This document shows positions 36,559-46,811 of a DNA stretch of 64,000 nt, piece after piece. How positions within the stretch are numbered: position 1 is the first letter of the stretch; every line of letters begins with the position of its first letter. Origin of the DNA: Spirochaetales bacterium (GTDB lineage: Bacteria; Spirochaetota; Spirochaetia; DSM-2461); contig QKAW01000033.1 in assembly GCA_003247135.1 (NCBI GenBank), forward strand, positions 1-64,000, written 5' to 3'. The notes beneath the pieces were generated by a model. That model made no database searches, had not been told where the DNA came from, and worked only from the letters and a program-made list of their open reading frames with translations. A program made the translations under genes and the position numbers.

Positions 36559-38505
36559 TTATCCTCTTTTTGATGTCAGGTTTTTTATTTTTAAAGTAAA
36601 AGGTTTATTTCTTAATAGTTGTTCTATTGTAAAATCTATTCTATAACTCCAGTTTTCATCTGTTACAGTACCGGGAACGTTAATTCTTTCGCTTTCCGGA
36701 TCATCTCTTCTAAGATCTTCATCTATAGCCAATAGATCCTGGAACTGGAACATGGCAATTTTAGAACTAGTTTTTAGTAGAGCCTCATAAAGCCTGTAGA
36801 TCTCTTCCCCAGATGGATTTTTCTCTAATGGTACGTCCAGATTCAGTGCTCTTGATACTTCATTATTAATTGTTAACTCACTCCACCACTGTCGTACAGT
36901 TGTTGAATCGTGGACTGCTGGTGTTGATACTGATAAATAGTTATACTCAGATGGTTTTATATATGGGTCTCCATACTCTTCATATCTTCTTGACCATCTA
37001 GTTATATGTAACCCCAGAATCTTCAACTCTTCAAGTACTTTTGGAACACAAGCGGGGATTGTTCCCAAATCTTCTGCACAAACGAGCATATCCTGACTGT
37101 TTTTCATAAAATCCAGTAGTTTTAACCCCTGTGCTTCCCAAATGAACATTGATTCACTGTTTTTTGAGTTTAGTAATTCACTTAGAAGGTATTTTTCATG
37201 ATCTGATAAAGAGTGGAAAGCTCTGCTGTTGTAGTAAAACCATGTGGTTGTATATGAATCTTCATCAACTTTTAAAAGTGCAATATTATGGTAGAAGTTA
37301 ATCATTGTAGACTTTGCATCATCAGAAAGTTCCTGATTATCCAGAATATATTGTACTGATTTTACTTCATCTCTAAAAAGATAGAGGTCTTCATTCCCTA
37401 TCTGAACTAACAGGCTTTTTATTGCATCATTGGATTCAATACCCAGTCTGTTTCTCAGTTCATACCCTGGGACATGGGGTTCAGACATCCATTTTAAACG
37501 ATCTCCGGATATTCCTATTTTTCCAAGTTCATTCGGTGTAATAAAAACATTTGGTTTATAATAACCCATAGATCCACTCTGATATTTCTCCGGGATTGTC
37601 CAAATTCTAAAGAACCCAAGTACGTGATCTATTCTATAGGCATGGTAAAATTTAGATGCCTGTTTTAGCCTATCTTTCCACCATTTGTAATTGTTCTTTT
37701 CCATTACATCCCAATTATATGTTGGAAATCCCCAGTTTTGTCCATCTTCCGAGAACATATCCGGTGGTGCACCTGCTCTGTTTTTTGTATTAAAGATGTC
37801 TCTGAATTCCCAGACATCAGCACTGTCTACATTCATTAAAATAGGAAGATCCCCTTTAAGGTTTACTCCAATGCTCTCCATGTATGAAGCTGAAGATGAC
37901 AACTGTTTTTCAAGATGATATTGAATCCATGAATAAAAATGCATATTTTTTCTGTTTTTTTCATAAAAGTTTTCGATCTCTTCAGATGTTAAATCGTTGC
38001 TATTTTTCCATTCTTCCCATGGTAGTTCCTTGTTTTTTTCTTTTAGATAGGAGTAGGAAGCATAGGATTTTATCCATTGGTTTTTTTTCTCCCAGCCAAG
38101 AATCTTTTTGTTATTAATAATTGATTCAGAACTCTCTTTATAAATCTTTTTTAAAAGTTTTACTTTGTCTTTTAAAATTGCATTAAAATTAATGTTTTCT
38201 TTTTTTTCCCACTTGTTTTTTAATTTTTCGATTTCCTGTTTAAATTTCTTAGACTCAGGTAGTTCTGGGATACTAATATAAATAGGATGCAGCGCGAATG
38301 CACTAAGAGCACTATAAGGGGAGCTTTGATAACCGGTGTCATTTACTGGAAGTATTTGAATTAAATCTAATCCTGCCTCTTTACACCAATCGGCAAAATA
38401 TTTCAGATCAGAAAATTCACCAACACCACAACTGCTTTCGGTCCTTAAGGATGATACCGGGATTGCGACTCCTGTTAAGAATTTTTTTTCCAGTGAATAT
38501 TTCAT
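36559..38505 (-). CDS. malQ: 4-alpha-glucanotransferase
   Basis: A GH77 disproportionating enzyme that moves maltosyl units between alpha-1,4-glucans in the cytoplasm. Family blocks are present: GVGEFSDLKYFADWCKEAGLDLIQILPVNDT near the N-terminus, YQSSPYSALSAFALHPIYI, the nucleophile block AYRIDHVLGFFRIW (near 292), the acid/base CAEDLGTIP (near 480) and HDSTTVRQWW. The size of 648 residues is larger than the shortest MalQ (about 500) and similar to plant DPE1-like or extended bacterial forms. It is immediately followed by the GH13 gene. Confidence 0.93.
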   Translation of the reverse strand: MKYSLEKKFLTGVAIPVSSLRTESSCGVGEFSDLKYFADWCKEAGLDLIQILPVNDTGYQSSPYSALSAFALHPIYISIPELPESKKFKQEIEKLKNKWEKKENINFNAILKDKVKLLKKIYKESSESIINNKKILGWEKKNQWIKSYASYSYLKEKNKELPWEEWKNSNDLTSEEIENFYEKNRKNMHFYSWIQYHLEKQLSSSASYMESIGVNLKGDLPILMNVDSADVWEFRDIFNTKNRAGAPPDMFSEDGQNWGFPTYNWDVMEKNNYKWWKDRLKQASKFYHAYRIDHVLGFFRIWTIPEKYQSGSMGYYKPNVFITPNELGKIGISGDRLKWMSEPHVPGYELRNRLGIESNDAIKSLLVQIGNEDLYLFRDEVKSVQYILDNQELSDDAKSTMINFYHNIALLKVDEDSYTTTWFYYNSRAFHSLSDHEKYLLSELLNSKNSESMFIWEAQGLKLLDFMKNSQDMLVCAEDLGTIPACVPKVLEELKILGLHITRWSRRYEEYGDPYIKPSEYNYLSVSTPAVHDSTTVRQWWSELTINNEVSRALNLDVPLEKNPSGEEIYRLYEALLKTSSKIAMFQFQDLLAIDEDLRRDDPESERINVPGTVTDENWSYRIDFTIEQLLRNKPFTLKIKNLTSKRG

Positions 38506-38537
38506 TTTAATAACTCCTTGTTTTTTACATATTACAT

Positions 38538-39548
38538 TTAGGCGGTTGTTACCCTGTTTTTACCATTATGTTTTGAGATATAAAGAGCATTATCAGCTCT
38601 GCCTATTATATCTTCCGGGGTTTTATCTATATCATCATCAAACTCGGCAATCCCGATAGATATAGTTACATTCATTATTCCATTTGCATGGCGTATTGTT
38701 AGATTTTCTATTCCTTTTCTAATCCTTTCCGCAACAACAACAGCTTCCTCTACAGTTGTTGCCCTGAGCATTATAACAAATTCCTCTCCTCCAAACCTGG
38801 AGGCTATATCATTGGCCCTAATTACCTGTTTTATAACTTCTGATACTCCTATTATAGTGTCGTCACCTGTTTGATGACCATATGTATCGTTAACATTTTT
38901 AAAATTATCAATATCCATCATAAGAACAACAAAATTATGATCTCCGGATTCTATACATTCATCCATAAATTTTGTAATAAAGTGTTTTATTTTTAATCCT
39001 GTCATCATATCCATTGTTGCCATATCGAAAAGAAGTGCATTCTGTATAGCAATTGATGCGTAGATTCCAATTTCGGATAGAAAGTCTTTATCGGATTTGG
39101 AAATTGGATCGGTATCTATTCTTCCTCCAAGCAGTACAAGTCCTGCAACCTTCTGGTTTATTACAAGTGGTATCAGAAGTTCTACGTTTTCCTGTATATA
39201 TACACTGAAATCATACTTATCTGAAGATATTAATGGTGTTATTTCGTTAGTTACTAGACACCTTCGATTTTTTGCTAAAAATTCCATAATTTTAGCTTTG
39301 CAGTTTAACTGAATAGGTACATGGGGAGTAATTTCGAAACCCATGTAGTTTCTTTGTAGTGTTATTACTTCCGGCTCTATCTCTTTGCCTATGTAAAGAG
39401 CAGCTTTAACACACCTGGCCTGAGCCATAAATGTAAAGAGGATTGAATCAACAAGCTTCTTGAAGTTTAGTGTGGAGTTTAACACTTTTGTTACTTCAAG
39501 AAGTTGTTTTAATTCATATATTGTTTTCTCGTACTTTTCTACATCCAT
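38538..39548 (-). CDS. GAF-GGDEF diguanylate cyclase
   Basis: A short helical N-terminus and a GAF domain (about residues 15-170) precede a GGDEF domain. The active-site loop is RFGGEEFVIML, and DIDNFKNVNDTYGHQTGDD carries the metal ligands, so it should be active in making cyclic di-GMP. No transmembrane segment is seen, so the GAF domain senses a cytoplasmic ligand. An RxxD-type inhibitory site ahead of the loop is present in form (REND in VIRANDIASRFGG region: R-x-N-D), which would allow product inhibition. It stands 32 nt upstream of malQ on the same strand. Confidence 0.9.
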   Translation of the reverse strand: MDVEKYEKTIYELKQLLEVTKVLNSTLNFKKLVDSILFTFMAQARCVKAALYIGKEIEPEVITLQRNYMGFEITPHVPIQLNCKAKIMEFLAKNRRCLVTNEITPLISSDKYDFSVYIQENVELLIPLVINQKVAGLVLLGGRIDTDPISKSDKDFLSEIGIYASIAIQNALLFDMATMDMMTGLKIKHFITKFMDECIESGDHNFVVLMMDIDNFKNVNDTYGHQTGDDTIIGVSEVIKQVIRANDIASRFGGEEFVIMLRATTVEEAVVVAERIRKGIENLTIRHANGIMNVTISIGIAEFDDDIDKTPEDIIGRADNALYISKHNGKNRVTTA

Positions 39549-39608
39549 CTATATAAAGATATCTCGTGTATGTATAGTTTACAAGAAGTAATTAATTTAT
39601 TTTTTACT

Positions 39609-42600
39609 TTATTTAAAGTAGTTAACCCCAGCTTTAAATAACCTTTGATCCTTTTCTCCGTAGATATTTTTACAGATATTAGACCCTATTCTTTCTGAGT
39701 GTCCCATTTTTCCAAATACTCTACCGTCTGGACTGGTTATTCCCTCTATTGCCAGGATAGAACCATTTGGATTATCACCAATATACTGGGTTGCAACCTG
39801 ACCATTAGCGATTAGACTTTTTACAGTTTTTTCATCGGCAATAAATCTTCCTTCTCCATGGGATAAAGCAATCTGGTGTCTGTCTCCTACTGTGCAATTT
39901 TGTAACCAAGGTGACAAGTTGGATACAACTTCTGTCTCTGACATTTGTGAAATATGTCGTCCTATTGTATTGTATGTAAGGGTAGGGTCTGATGGTTTTA
40001 TATCTCTTATCTCTCCATATGGAACCAAGCCAAGTTTAATTAGGGCCTGAAAACCGTTACATATACCCATCATTAAACCGTCTCTCTGGTTTAAAAGTTC
40101 AGTAACTGCATCTTTAATTGCAGGGTTTCTAAAGAATGCGGCAATAAATTTTGCAGATCCTTCCGGTTCATCTCCCGCACTGAAACCACCTGGAATCATC
40201 ACTATTTGTGAGTTTTTAATATGTTTTACCATCTGATCTATAGACTCTTTAATATGTGACTCAGATAAGTTATTTATTACAAATGTTTCAGCTATTGCAC
40301 CGGCTTTAGTAAAGGCTTTTGCTGTATCATACTCACAGTTTGTTCCTGGGAAAACAGGAATTATAACTCTTGGTTTTGGTACACTTATTTTAGGCTTTAC
40401 AATTGACTTTGCCTTATACTCAATTTTAACTTTTTCCTGTGTGTCATTTACTCTAATTGGATATACATCGGATAGTGTCTCTTCCCAATTATTTATCATA
40501 TCCTGGAGTTTTATAGTCTGATTAGAGACTTTTATTACCTGTTCACCAATAGTTTTTCCGAGTAAAACATATCTATGTTCTGGGAGTAAATTTTCATCCT
40601 CAATCTCCACAACAAAGGATGCAATATCGGTAGAGAAGAGATCGATATTTGCTGTGATATCCAATCCAATACTGTTTCCGAAGGTCATTTTACTAACTGC
40701 TGCAGCTATTCCACCTTTTTTTACTGTTTGTGCTGATATTATTTTTTTCTCTTTTATTAATGTGGTTATGTTGTTAAAGAGTTTTTCAATTTCCGGGTAG
40801 TCTGGTAGGTCATACTCATTTTTTGGTAGAGGGATGTAGGCTACACTGTTTCCTGCTGATTTAAATTCGGGACTTATAACGTAATTTATATCTACCGGTG
40901 CAACAGCAAAGGATACTAGGGTTGGTGGGACATGTAGTTCTTCAAATGTTCCGCTCATTGAGTCTTTACCACCAATTGCCCCGATTTTTAACTCTGTCTG
41001 AGCCTGGTATGCTCCAAGTAGTGCGTTAAATGGTTTTCCCCATTTCTTTGGGTCGTTTCCAAGTCTTTCAAAATACTCCTGGAAGGTTAGCCTTATCTCT
41101 TTTAGTTCCCCTCCAGCAGCTACTATTTTTGCTGCAGACTCTACAACTGCAAAAGATGCTCCATGGTATGGTGACCAGCTTGAAAGGTCAGGGTCGAAGC
41201 CGTAACTCATTAATGTCCCGTTTGATGTTTCCCCTTGAAGTACTGGGATTTTTGCACACATTACGTCTGTTGGTGTTAACTGTGTCTTTCCTCCAAATGG
41301 AAGAAGAACTGAACCGGCACCAATTGTGCTGTCAAATGTCTCTATTAAACCTTTTTGTGAGCAGACGTTTAAATCTGAGAGGTTGTTTAACCAGTCTTTT
41401 TTAATATCTCCGGTTGTTTTTATTACACTGCTGTTTTTAAACCAGTTTTCACTCTCGTTTGGCGAGATTGACTCTATATCTGTATCCTGGATAACTCCAT
41501 TTGTATTAATAAACTCTCTGGACATAGAGACTATCTCTTTTCCTCTCCAGTTTATTTTAACTCTTGGGTCTTTTGTTACAACTGCAACTTCAACAGCTTC
41601 CAGGTTCTCCTCTTCTGCAAGTTTTATAAACTCTTTTACATCTTTAGGGTCTAGAACAACAGCCATTCTCTCTTGAGATTCTGATATTGTAAGTTCTGTT
41701 CCATCCAGACCATTGTATTTTTTAGGCACTACATCCAGGTCGATGATTAAGCCGTCTGCTAACTCGGCAATAGCTACTGAGACACCACCAGCACCAAAAT
41801 CGTTACAGATTTTTATCATTTTTGAAGCTTTAGGGTTTCTGAAAAGACGTTGAATCTTTCTCTCTACCGGAGGGTTACCCTTTTGAACTTCTGCGCCACT
41901 TGTCTCTATTGACTCTTCTGTATGTTCTTTTGATGAACCTGTTGCTCCACCACAACCGTCTCTACCTGTTTTTCCACCGGTTAGAACAATAATATCTCCA
42001 GGTTCTGCTGTTGCTCTTGTTACATTTGATCTTGGAGCTGCAGCAATAACTGCACCAATTTCCATTCTCTTAGCTGTATAGCCAGGGTGATAAATTTCAG
42101 AAACATGTCCTGTTGCTAAACCAATCTGATTTCCATAGGATGAGTAACCATGTGCTGCCTCTGTACAGATTTTTCTCTGAGGTAATTTTCCAGGTATTGT
42201 ATCCTCTATTGGTGTTAGTGGTGAACCTGCTCCTGTTACCCTCATTGCCTGATAAACATAGGATCTTCCTGATAGAGGATCTCTGATACAACCTCCAAGA
42301 CAGGTTGCAGCTCCTCCAAAGGGTTCAATCTCTGTTGGGTGGTTATGTGTCTCGTTTTTAAACTGGATTAACCACTCTTCCTCTTTACCGTCAATAACTG
42401 CCGGAACAATTATTGAACAGGCATTTACCTCTTCCGACTCCTCAAGGTTTTCCATTAACCCTCTGGATCTTAGGTCTTTTGCTGCTAAAACAGCCATATC
42501 CATTAGACTGACAGGCTTGTTCTTACCTGCATATAGTCTCTCTCTTGTTTTTAGGTAGAGGTTGTATGAATCTTTTATCGGTTTTGAGTATTTTCCGTTA

Positions 42601-42755
42601 TCGAATGAAATGTTTTTTAACCTGGTCATGAATGTTGTATGCCGACAGTGGTCTGACCAGTATGTGTCAAGCATTTTGATTTCTGTTATACTTGGGTCTC
42701 TTTTCTCTTCATCTCTAAAATATTTTTGACAGTGTAGAAGGTCAAGATCGCTCAT
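39609..42755 (-). CDS. purL: phosphoribosylformylglycinamidine synthase, main part of a broken gene
   Basis: PurL makes FGAM in purine synthesis. This frame holds the linker block YWSDHCRHTTF, the two AIRS-type ATPase halves (KFKNETHNHPTEIEPFGGAATCLGG, GGKDSMSGT) and the glutaminase domain with the nucleophile in MGICNGFQAL and SHGEGRF. At 1048 residues it lacks about 185 N-terminal residues of the large single-chain form. Those are encoded just upstream but out of frame (see the adjoining pseudogene part). The first start in this frame is ATG 42755; the frame is open without a start back to the duplication at 42925-42946. Confidence 0.85.
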   Translation of the reverse strand: MSDLDLLHCQKYFRDEEKRDPSITEIKMLDTYWSDHCRHTTFMTRLKNISFDNGKYSKPIKDSYNLYLKTRERLYAGKNKPVSLMDMAVLAAKDLRSRGLMENLEESEEVNACSIIVPAVIDGKEEEWLIQFKNETHNHPTEIEPFGGAATCLGGCIRDPLSGRSYVYQAMRVTGAGSPLTPIEDTIPGKLPQRKICTEAAHGYSSYGNQIGLATGHVSEIYHPGYTAKRMEIGAVIAAAPRSNVTRATAEPGDIIVLTGGKTGRDGCGGATGSSKEHTEESIETSGAEVQKGNPPVERKIQRLFRNPKASKMIKICNDFGAGGVSVAIAELADGLIIDLDVVPKKYNGLDGTELTISESQERMAVVLDPKDVKEFIKLAEEENLEAVEVAVVTKDPRVKINWRGKEIVSMSREFINTNGVIQDTDIESISPNESENWFKNSSVIKTTGDIKKDWLNNLSDLNVCSQKGLIETFDSTIGAGSVLLPFGGKTQLTPTDVMCAKIPVLQGETSNGTLMSYGFDPDLSSWSPYHGASFAVVESAAKIVAAGGELKEIRLTFQEYFERLGNDPKKWGKPFNALLGAYQAQTELKIGAIGGKDSMSGTFEELHVPPTLVSFAVAPVDINYVISPEFKSAGNSVAYIPLPKNEYDLPDYPEIEKLFNNITTLIKEKKIISAQTVKKGGIAAAVSKMTFGNSIGLDITANIDLFSTDIASFVVEIEDENLLPEHRYVLLGKTIGEQVIKVSNQTIKLQDMINNWEETLSDVYPIRVNDTQEKVKIEYKAKSIVKPKISVPKPRVIIPVFPGTNCEYDTAKAFTKAGAIAETFVINNLSESHIKESIDQMVKHIKNSQIVMIPGGFSAGDEPEGSAKFIAAFFRNPAIKDAVTELLNQRDGLMMGICNGFQALIKLGLVPYGEIRDIKPSDPTLTYNTIGRHISQMSETEVVSNLSPWLQNCTVGDRHQIALSHGEGRFIADEKTVKSLIANGQVATQYIGDNPNGSILAIEGITSPDGRVFGKMGHSERIGSNICKNIYGEKDQRLFKAGVNYFK

Positions 42756-42924
42756 TGCTAAACCAAGCTCTTTTCTCAGGTTTTTAACTTCTGACTCACT
42801 TAGTTTTATAAAGTTGGTTATATATTTTACATCTTCCGGGATTATCTCTTTTTCATGAAGTGTTTCTGGTTTCTCTAATTTTGCTTCTCTTGAGTCTACC
42901 GGGTTTATAAGGTATTTCTTTATT

Positions 42925-42946
42925 GATTCTAAATCGATTCTAAATC
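42925..42946. repeat. 11-bp tandem duplication breaking purL
   Basis: On the minus strand GATTTAGAATC occurs twice in direct succession (42946-42936 and 42935-42925). Removing one copy joins the two purL frames smoothly as KDLESIKKYL. The extra 11 bases shift the frame and create TAG at 42931-42929. Confidence 0.9.
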
Positions 42947-43313
42947 TTTATCTGAAATCTCACCTGAAAAAACATACTGCTTTGCTGTTTTAATTGATGG
43001 AGACTCCCCTGGTGCCATTATTTGTATACATTGTTCCGCCGAGTCTGCTCGTTGGTCGTATTGGCCTGGGAGGTACTCTACGGCAAAACTTTTTTCGCCA
43101 TTAAGTTCAATTCTCTCTTCGTAAAAGTTATCTACCGGCGGTTCTGAAAAAACTATAGTTAATGCATTTTTGTATACATCTTCTGAAATATTTTCTATGT
43201 CATACCGAACTATTACTCTTACACCTGTTAATCCTGTGAGGCTCAGGTGGCTCTTTAAATCATGTAGTAGATGGTCTGCACCTCTCTACGTATACTCGTT
43301 TAATTATAGCCAT
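42929..43313 (-). pseudogene. purL: N-terminal part of purL, separated by frame shifts
   Basis: Reading from ATG 43313 gives MAIIKRVYVER, the typical PurL start. A one-base loss near 43281 then moves the coding frame. After it the frame reads GADHLLHDLKSHLSLTGL, TGVRVIVRYDIENIS, VEYLPGQYDQRADSAEQC and IKTAKQYVFSGEISDKDLES, which is the PurS-like N-terminal domain. It stops at TAG 42931-42929 because of an 11-bp duplication. Two independent lesions mean that a full-length PurL cannot be made unless they are assembly errors. Confidence 0.8.
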
Positions 43314-43366
43314 ATCAATTTTTATCAGATTTATTGTGATTAATCTATATTATGTTTGACAGGTTT

Positions 43367-43403
43367 ACCCCGTATATCAAGGTTTTGGTAGATATTACGG
43401 GGT
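43367..43403. terminator. hairpin between the alpha-galactosidase gene and purL
   Basis: ACCCCGTATATC and GATATTACGGGGT form a 12-bp stem with one bulged base. It lies 16-52 nt after the alpha-galactosidase stop and about 55 nt ahead of the original purL start. A T-run follows only on the plus strand (CATTTTT), so on the coding strand it is a weak terminator or attenuator. Confidence 0.45.
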
Positions 43404-43418
43404 CATTTTTGGTTTCGT

Positions 43419-45611
43419 CTATATTTTTGTTAAATAGATAACACCTGATGCGTAGTCTTTATTCATCAGAGGTAATCTGAATCCCCGGTTTATTAACTCT
43501 GAACCAGAGTAGGTTTTGTTTGTCTCTTTATCAATGTAAGAGCTATTTGGGTCAACGTATGGTAGTTTTAAAAGTTGTCGTGTATATTTTATATCTGCTT
43601 TATCTAGAAACCAGAATAGAAGCAGTTCTGTTTTACTGCTGTCAATGAACATCCAGGATGTCTGATCCCCTTTAAATGGGCTGAGTAGTCTGTAAAACTC
43701 CCCTAGTTGAATCAGTTTTCTGTGTTTCTTGTAAAAATTTATTCCGTTTTTTACAATTTTCAGCTCTTCCGGGTCTGTAAGATTTAGATCAAGCTCAAAA
43801 CCTAGATTCCCTGACATTGCAGCATTCAATCTTGCTTCTATTGGTGTCGTTCTCTCAAGTTGGTGGTTAGGGCATGCAGAAACATGGGATCCCATTGTTA
43901 TAATTGGGTAGACTAAACTGGTTCCATACTGAATTTTTAATCTTGCCATGGCATCTGTATTGTCACTGGTCCAGTATTGTGGCATGTAGTAGATTAATCC
44001 CGGATCGAATCTTCCTCCTCCTCCCGAGCAACCTTCGAAGAGAATGTGTGGGAATTGGGTAACAAGAGTGTCCATTAATCTGTATAATCCAAGAACATAT
44101 CTATGGGATGTCTCTCTTTTCTTATGGGCAGGGAGGTACTTTGAATATGTCTCTGTCAGGTATCTGTTCATGTCCCATTTAACATAGGTTATATTTGCTT
44201 TTCTGAAAATTTCAGTAAATGTTTCGATTAACCAGTCTACAACTTCCGGATTTGCTAAATCCAGTACGTATTGGTTTCGTCCCATTGACGGGTCATCGCT
44301 ACAGGAACCAAGGAGCCAGTCAGGGTGTTGTTTTAGAATGTCTGCATCCGGGTTTGCCATTTCCGGTTCTACCCATAGTCCAAACTCCATGTAATGAGAG
44401 TTTATTTCTTCTGCTAATCCTTCAAGACCTTTTCTTAACTTCTCTCTATTTACAACCCAGTTTCCAAGGCCTTTTTTGTCCCCATCCCTTGCCCCGAACC
44501 ATCCATCATCCAGTACAAAGAGTTCGATGCCCACTTCGCTGGCTTTTTTTGCGATATTTACTATTTTATCGTGGTCAAAATCGAAATAGGTTGATTCCCA
44601 GTTATTAATTAGTATTGGTCTCTCCCTGTTTGCAAACTGTTGAGGAATTAATCTCTCTCTAAAGAATTTATGAAATGTGTTACTCATTCCATTAACTCCA
44701 CTGTTTGAATATACAAGAACAGCTTCCGGGGTTGTAAAACTCTCTTGTGGTTCGAGAATCCATATAAATGTTTCCGGGTTAATTCCCCCTGAGATTCTTA
44801 CAATGTCTGTATGGGTTTTTTCTACACACATCTGATAGTTTCCGCTATAAATAAGTGAGAACCCCCAGATTTCTCCAGTGTGTTCAGTTGTTGATGGGTA
44901 AGTTACAGCACAAAATGGATTAAAGATATGGCTACTTGAGCCTCTATTACTGGAAATAACACTTTTCCCATTTTTAATCTCTTGTTGTTGTATATGTCTC
45001 TCTCTAGCCCAGTTCCCTTCCAGGGTTATTAGTTGTAAATTTTCATCGTTATGATTTAGTGGCATATCAATGTTAAAGCTAAGAAGTGTATTTAGAGTTA
45101 AGTTGCTCTGACTTAAATTTTTAACTTTAATAGATCTGGTTATAATATTGTAATCGTAGTAGACCGAATAGATCAGATCTATTTCAACTTCTGAATTTTC
45201 ATCTTGAAGGGTAATTAACAGAGTCTCTACCTTGTCTCCCTTCTTATATCTTCCCTGAGGGAATTGTTCTACTACTGGTTTTCCTTTGGTAATTTTATGG
45301 CTTTTATACCCTAGTGTTAAAAATGGTATCCCTGTAATATTTTCAATATCCACTGTTGGGTGTCTAAAATCCCCTTTGCCTGTAAAGCCTATTTCTAGTG
45401 GCAGTGTTTCAAGAAAAACAGTGTTTTTTGGGGAAATATTTACTACAAAAGGTTTATCCTGCTCAATGTTGTCAAAATCATTTTGCAAGGTTTCAATTTT
45501 TGTACCCCAATAGAGGTGTCTTATATGTTTTCCTTTGTAGATTTCTATATAGTATAAATTTTTCTCTGTTTCCAGGTTAAATATGTGGGTTTTTTCTGAA
45601 TAACTAATCAA
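43419..45611 (-). CDS. GH36 alpha-galactosidase
   Basis: This enzyme removes terminal alpha-1,6-galactose from melibiose, raffinose or galacto-oligosaccharides. GH36 motifs are complete: FVLDDGWFGARDGD, LWVEPEMANPDAD, the nucleophile YVKWDMNR (Asp near 478), LFEGCSGGGGRFDPG and the acid/base in TSDNTDA (near 550). Length 730 is the usual value for tetrameric bacterial GH36 enzymes. There is no signal peptide, so it acts in the cytoplasm on imported sugars; released galactose would enter via GalE. The start is TTG 45611 with AAGGAG seven bases upstream. Confidence 0.94.
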   Translation of the reverse strand: MISYSEKTHIFNLETEKNLYYIEIYKGKHIRHLYWGTKIETLQNDFDNIEQDKPFVVNISPKNTVFLETLPLEIGFTGKGDFRHPTVDIENITGIPFLTLGYKSHKITKGKPVVEQFPQGRYKKGDKVETLLITLQDENSEVEIDLIYSVYYDYNIITRSIKVKNLSQSNLTLNTLLSFNIDMPLNHNDENLQLITLEGNWARERHIQQQEIKNGKSVISSNRGSSSHIFNPFCAVTYPSTTEHTGEIWGFSLIYSGNYQMCVEKTHTDIVRISGGINPETFIWILEPQESFTTPEAVLVYSNSGVNGMSNTFHKFFRERLIPQQFANRERPILINNWESTYFDFDHDKIVNIAKKASEVGIELFVLDDGWFGARDGDKKGLGNWVVNREKLRKGLEGLAEEINSHYMEFGLWVEPEMANPDADILKQHPDWLLGSCSDDPSMGRNQYVLDLANPEVVDWLIETFTEIFRKANITYVKWDMNRYLTETYSKYLPAHKKRETSHRYVLGLYRLMDTLVTQFPHILFEGCSGGGGRFDPGLIYYMPQYWTSDNTDAMARLKIQYGTSLVYPIITMGSHVSACPNHQLERTTPIEARLNAAMSGNLGFELDLNLTDPEELKIVKNGINFYKKHRKLIQLGEFYRLLSPFKGDQTSWMFIDSSKTELLLFWFLDKADIKYTRQLLKLPYVDPNSSYIDKETNKTYSGSELINRGFRLPLMNKDYASGVIYLTKI

Positions 45612-45850
45612 TCAGGATCTCCTTTTATGGCTATTTTATATATCAAAATTATTCTCTTTATAGTCAGCTGTCAACTGAAAAAGTGTAAATATTTAGTAAA
45701 ATTTTAGTAAAATTGAGTTGTGATATAATGTGAAAATAATTTTTTTGATTTAATAAAAGAGTAAAAGCATGATTTAGATTCAGATGATGACCCTAGAAAT
45801 AAATAATTATTAAAATAAAAGTGTATAGAATTTCAAATACAGACTATCTC

Positions 45851-46606
45851 TCACAGTAGTTCATCTATAGATACAAATTGATAGCCTCTATTCTTTAGTG
45901 TCGTAATTATTATTTCTAGGGCTTCAGGAACCCATTCTCTATTTGCAGCAGAATTTACATCAATAAAATCATATTCTGTTGGTCGTGGGAATAGTTCACT
46001 TCCGTTGTGTAACACCAGAATTCCGCCCTTTTTTTTATCAAAATAGTTAATTAAATTTTCTATATATTTGGGACTGGAATTTTTATTAATAAATGTATCA
46101 GTTGGATTGTGGGTTGCGTAGAGTATTTTTGTTCCATTTGCTGTTAATTTATTTTTAAATGAGTTTGTAAGAATACCTACCGGTGGTCGAAAAAGAGTAA
46201 TTTTAACACGATACCCAATCTCTTGATAAAGGACTTCTTCAAATTCTTGTTTTTCTGACTCAAACTGAATAAGTGACTTGGTTAAATATAGTTCATGGTT
46301 TCTCGAATGAAAAGCAATGGAGTGTCCCTCACTAATAATTCGTTTTAGAATTTCTCCATTTCCCTTCAGTTTATATGTAACCAGACTAAAACAAGCTTTA
46401 ACATTATGCTGTTTAAGAATGTCAAGAATTTCATTATCAACACTTTGCAATTCAGAAGGCCCATCATCTAATGTTATTAGTATTTTATTCTCGGATAAAT
46501 TTAGTCTTTCTCTAGTAGTTAAAATTGTTGTGCATGAATTATTTAATAATACTAAAATAGCTAATGCATAGAGTTTAATTTTAAAAATATTTAATTTTTT
46601 ATCCAT
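45851..46606 (-). CDS. polysaccharide deacetylase (NodB domain), probable lipoprotein
   Basis: An N-terminal hydrophobic segment (LYALAILVLLNNSCTT) with a Cys in a loose lipobox precedes a NodB-homology domain. Its motifs are ITLDDGP (catalytic Asp and metal Asp), IAFHSRNHE with the two metal-binding His, FRPPVG and the C-terminal LVLHNGS. The domain removes N- or O-acetyl groups from peptidoglycan or another glycan outside the inner membrane. Length 251 is typical. It diverges from the M23 peptidase gene, so both may act on the cell wall. Confidence 0.88.
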   Translation of the reverse strand: MDKKLNIFKIKLYALAILVLLNNSCTTILTTRERLNLSENKILITLDDGPSELQSVDNEILDILKQHNVKACFSLVTYKLKGNGEILKRIISEGHSIAFHSRNHELYLTKSLIQFESEKQEFEEVLYQEIGYRVKITLFRPPVGILTNSFKNKLTANGTKILYATHNPTDTFINKNSSPKYIENLINYFDKKKGGILVLHNGSELFPRPTEYDFIDVNSAANREWVPEALEIIITTLKNRGYQFVSIDELL

Positions 46607-46811
46607 ATAAATTCTTCTTTAAATGTTTATTCTACTGTCAATTATTTAACTTACAAAAACAATTATACCTAATAATTATTAGTAATATAAAGGATTAATA
46701 AAATTTTATTTTATCTGCTGCAAATGGGAAAAGTCATAACTTTTCAGCCTTAAGTTCAGTCTCAAGCAATTTGTACTGTTTTTTTGTAATTATTTATACA
46801 ATAATTAAGAT

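Noticed and set aside
41030-41676. Plus-strand open frames opposite purL
   Set aside because: They lie fully within the strongly conserved PurL frame and show no family features.
43367-43403. Hairpin before purL considered as a purine riboswitch
   Set aside because: Conserved purine-riboswitch core sequences are absent, and a simple stem fits better as a terminator or attenuator.
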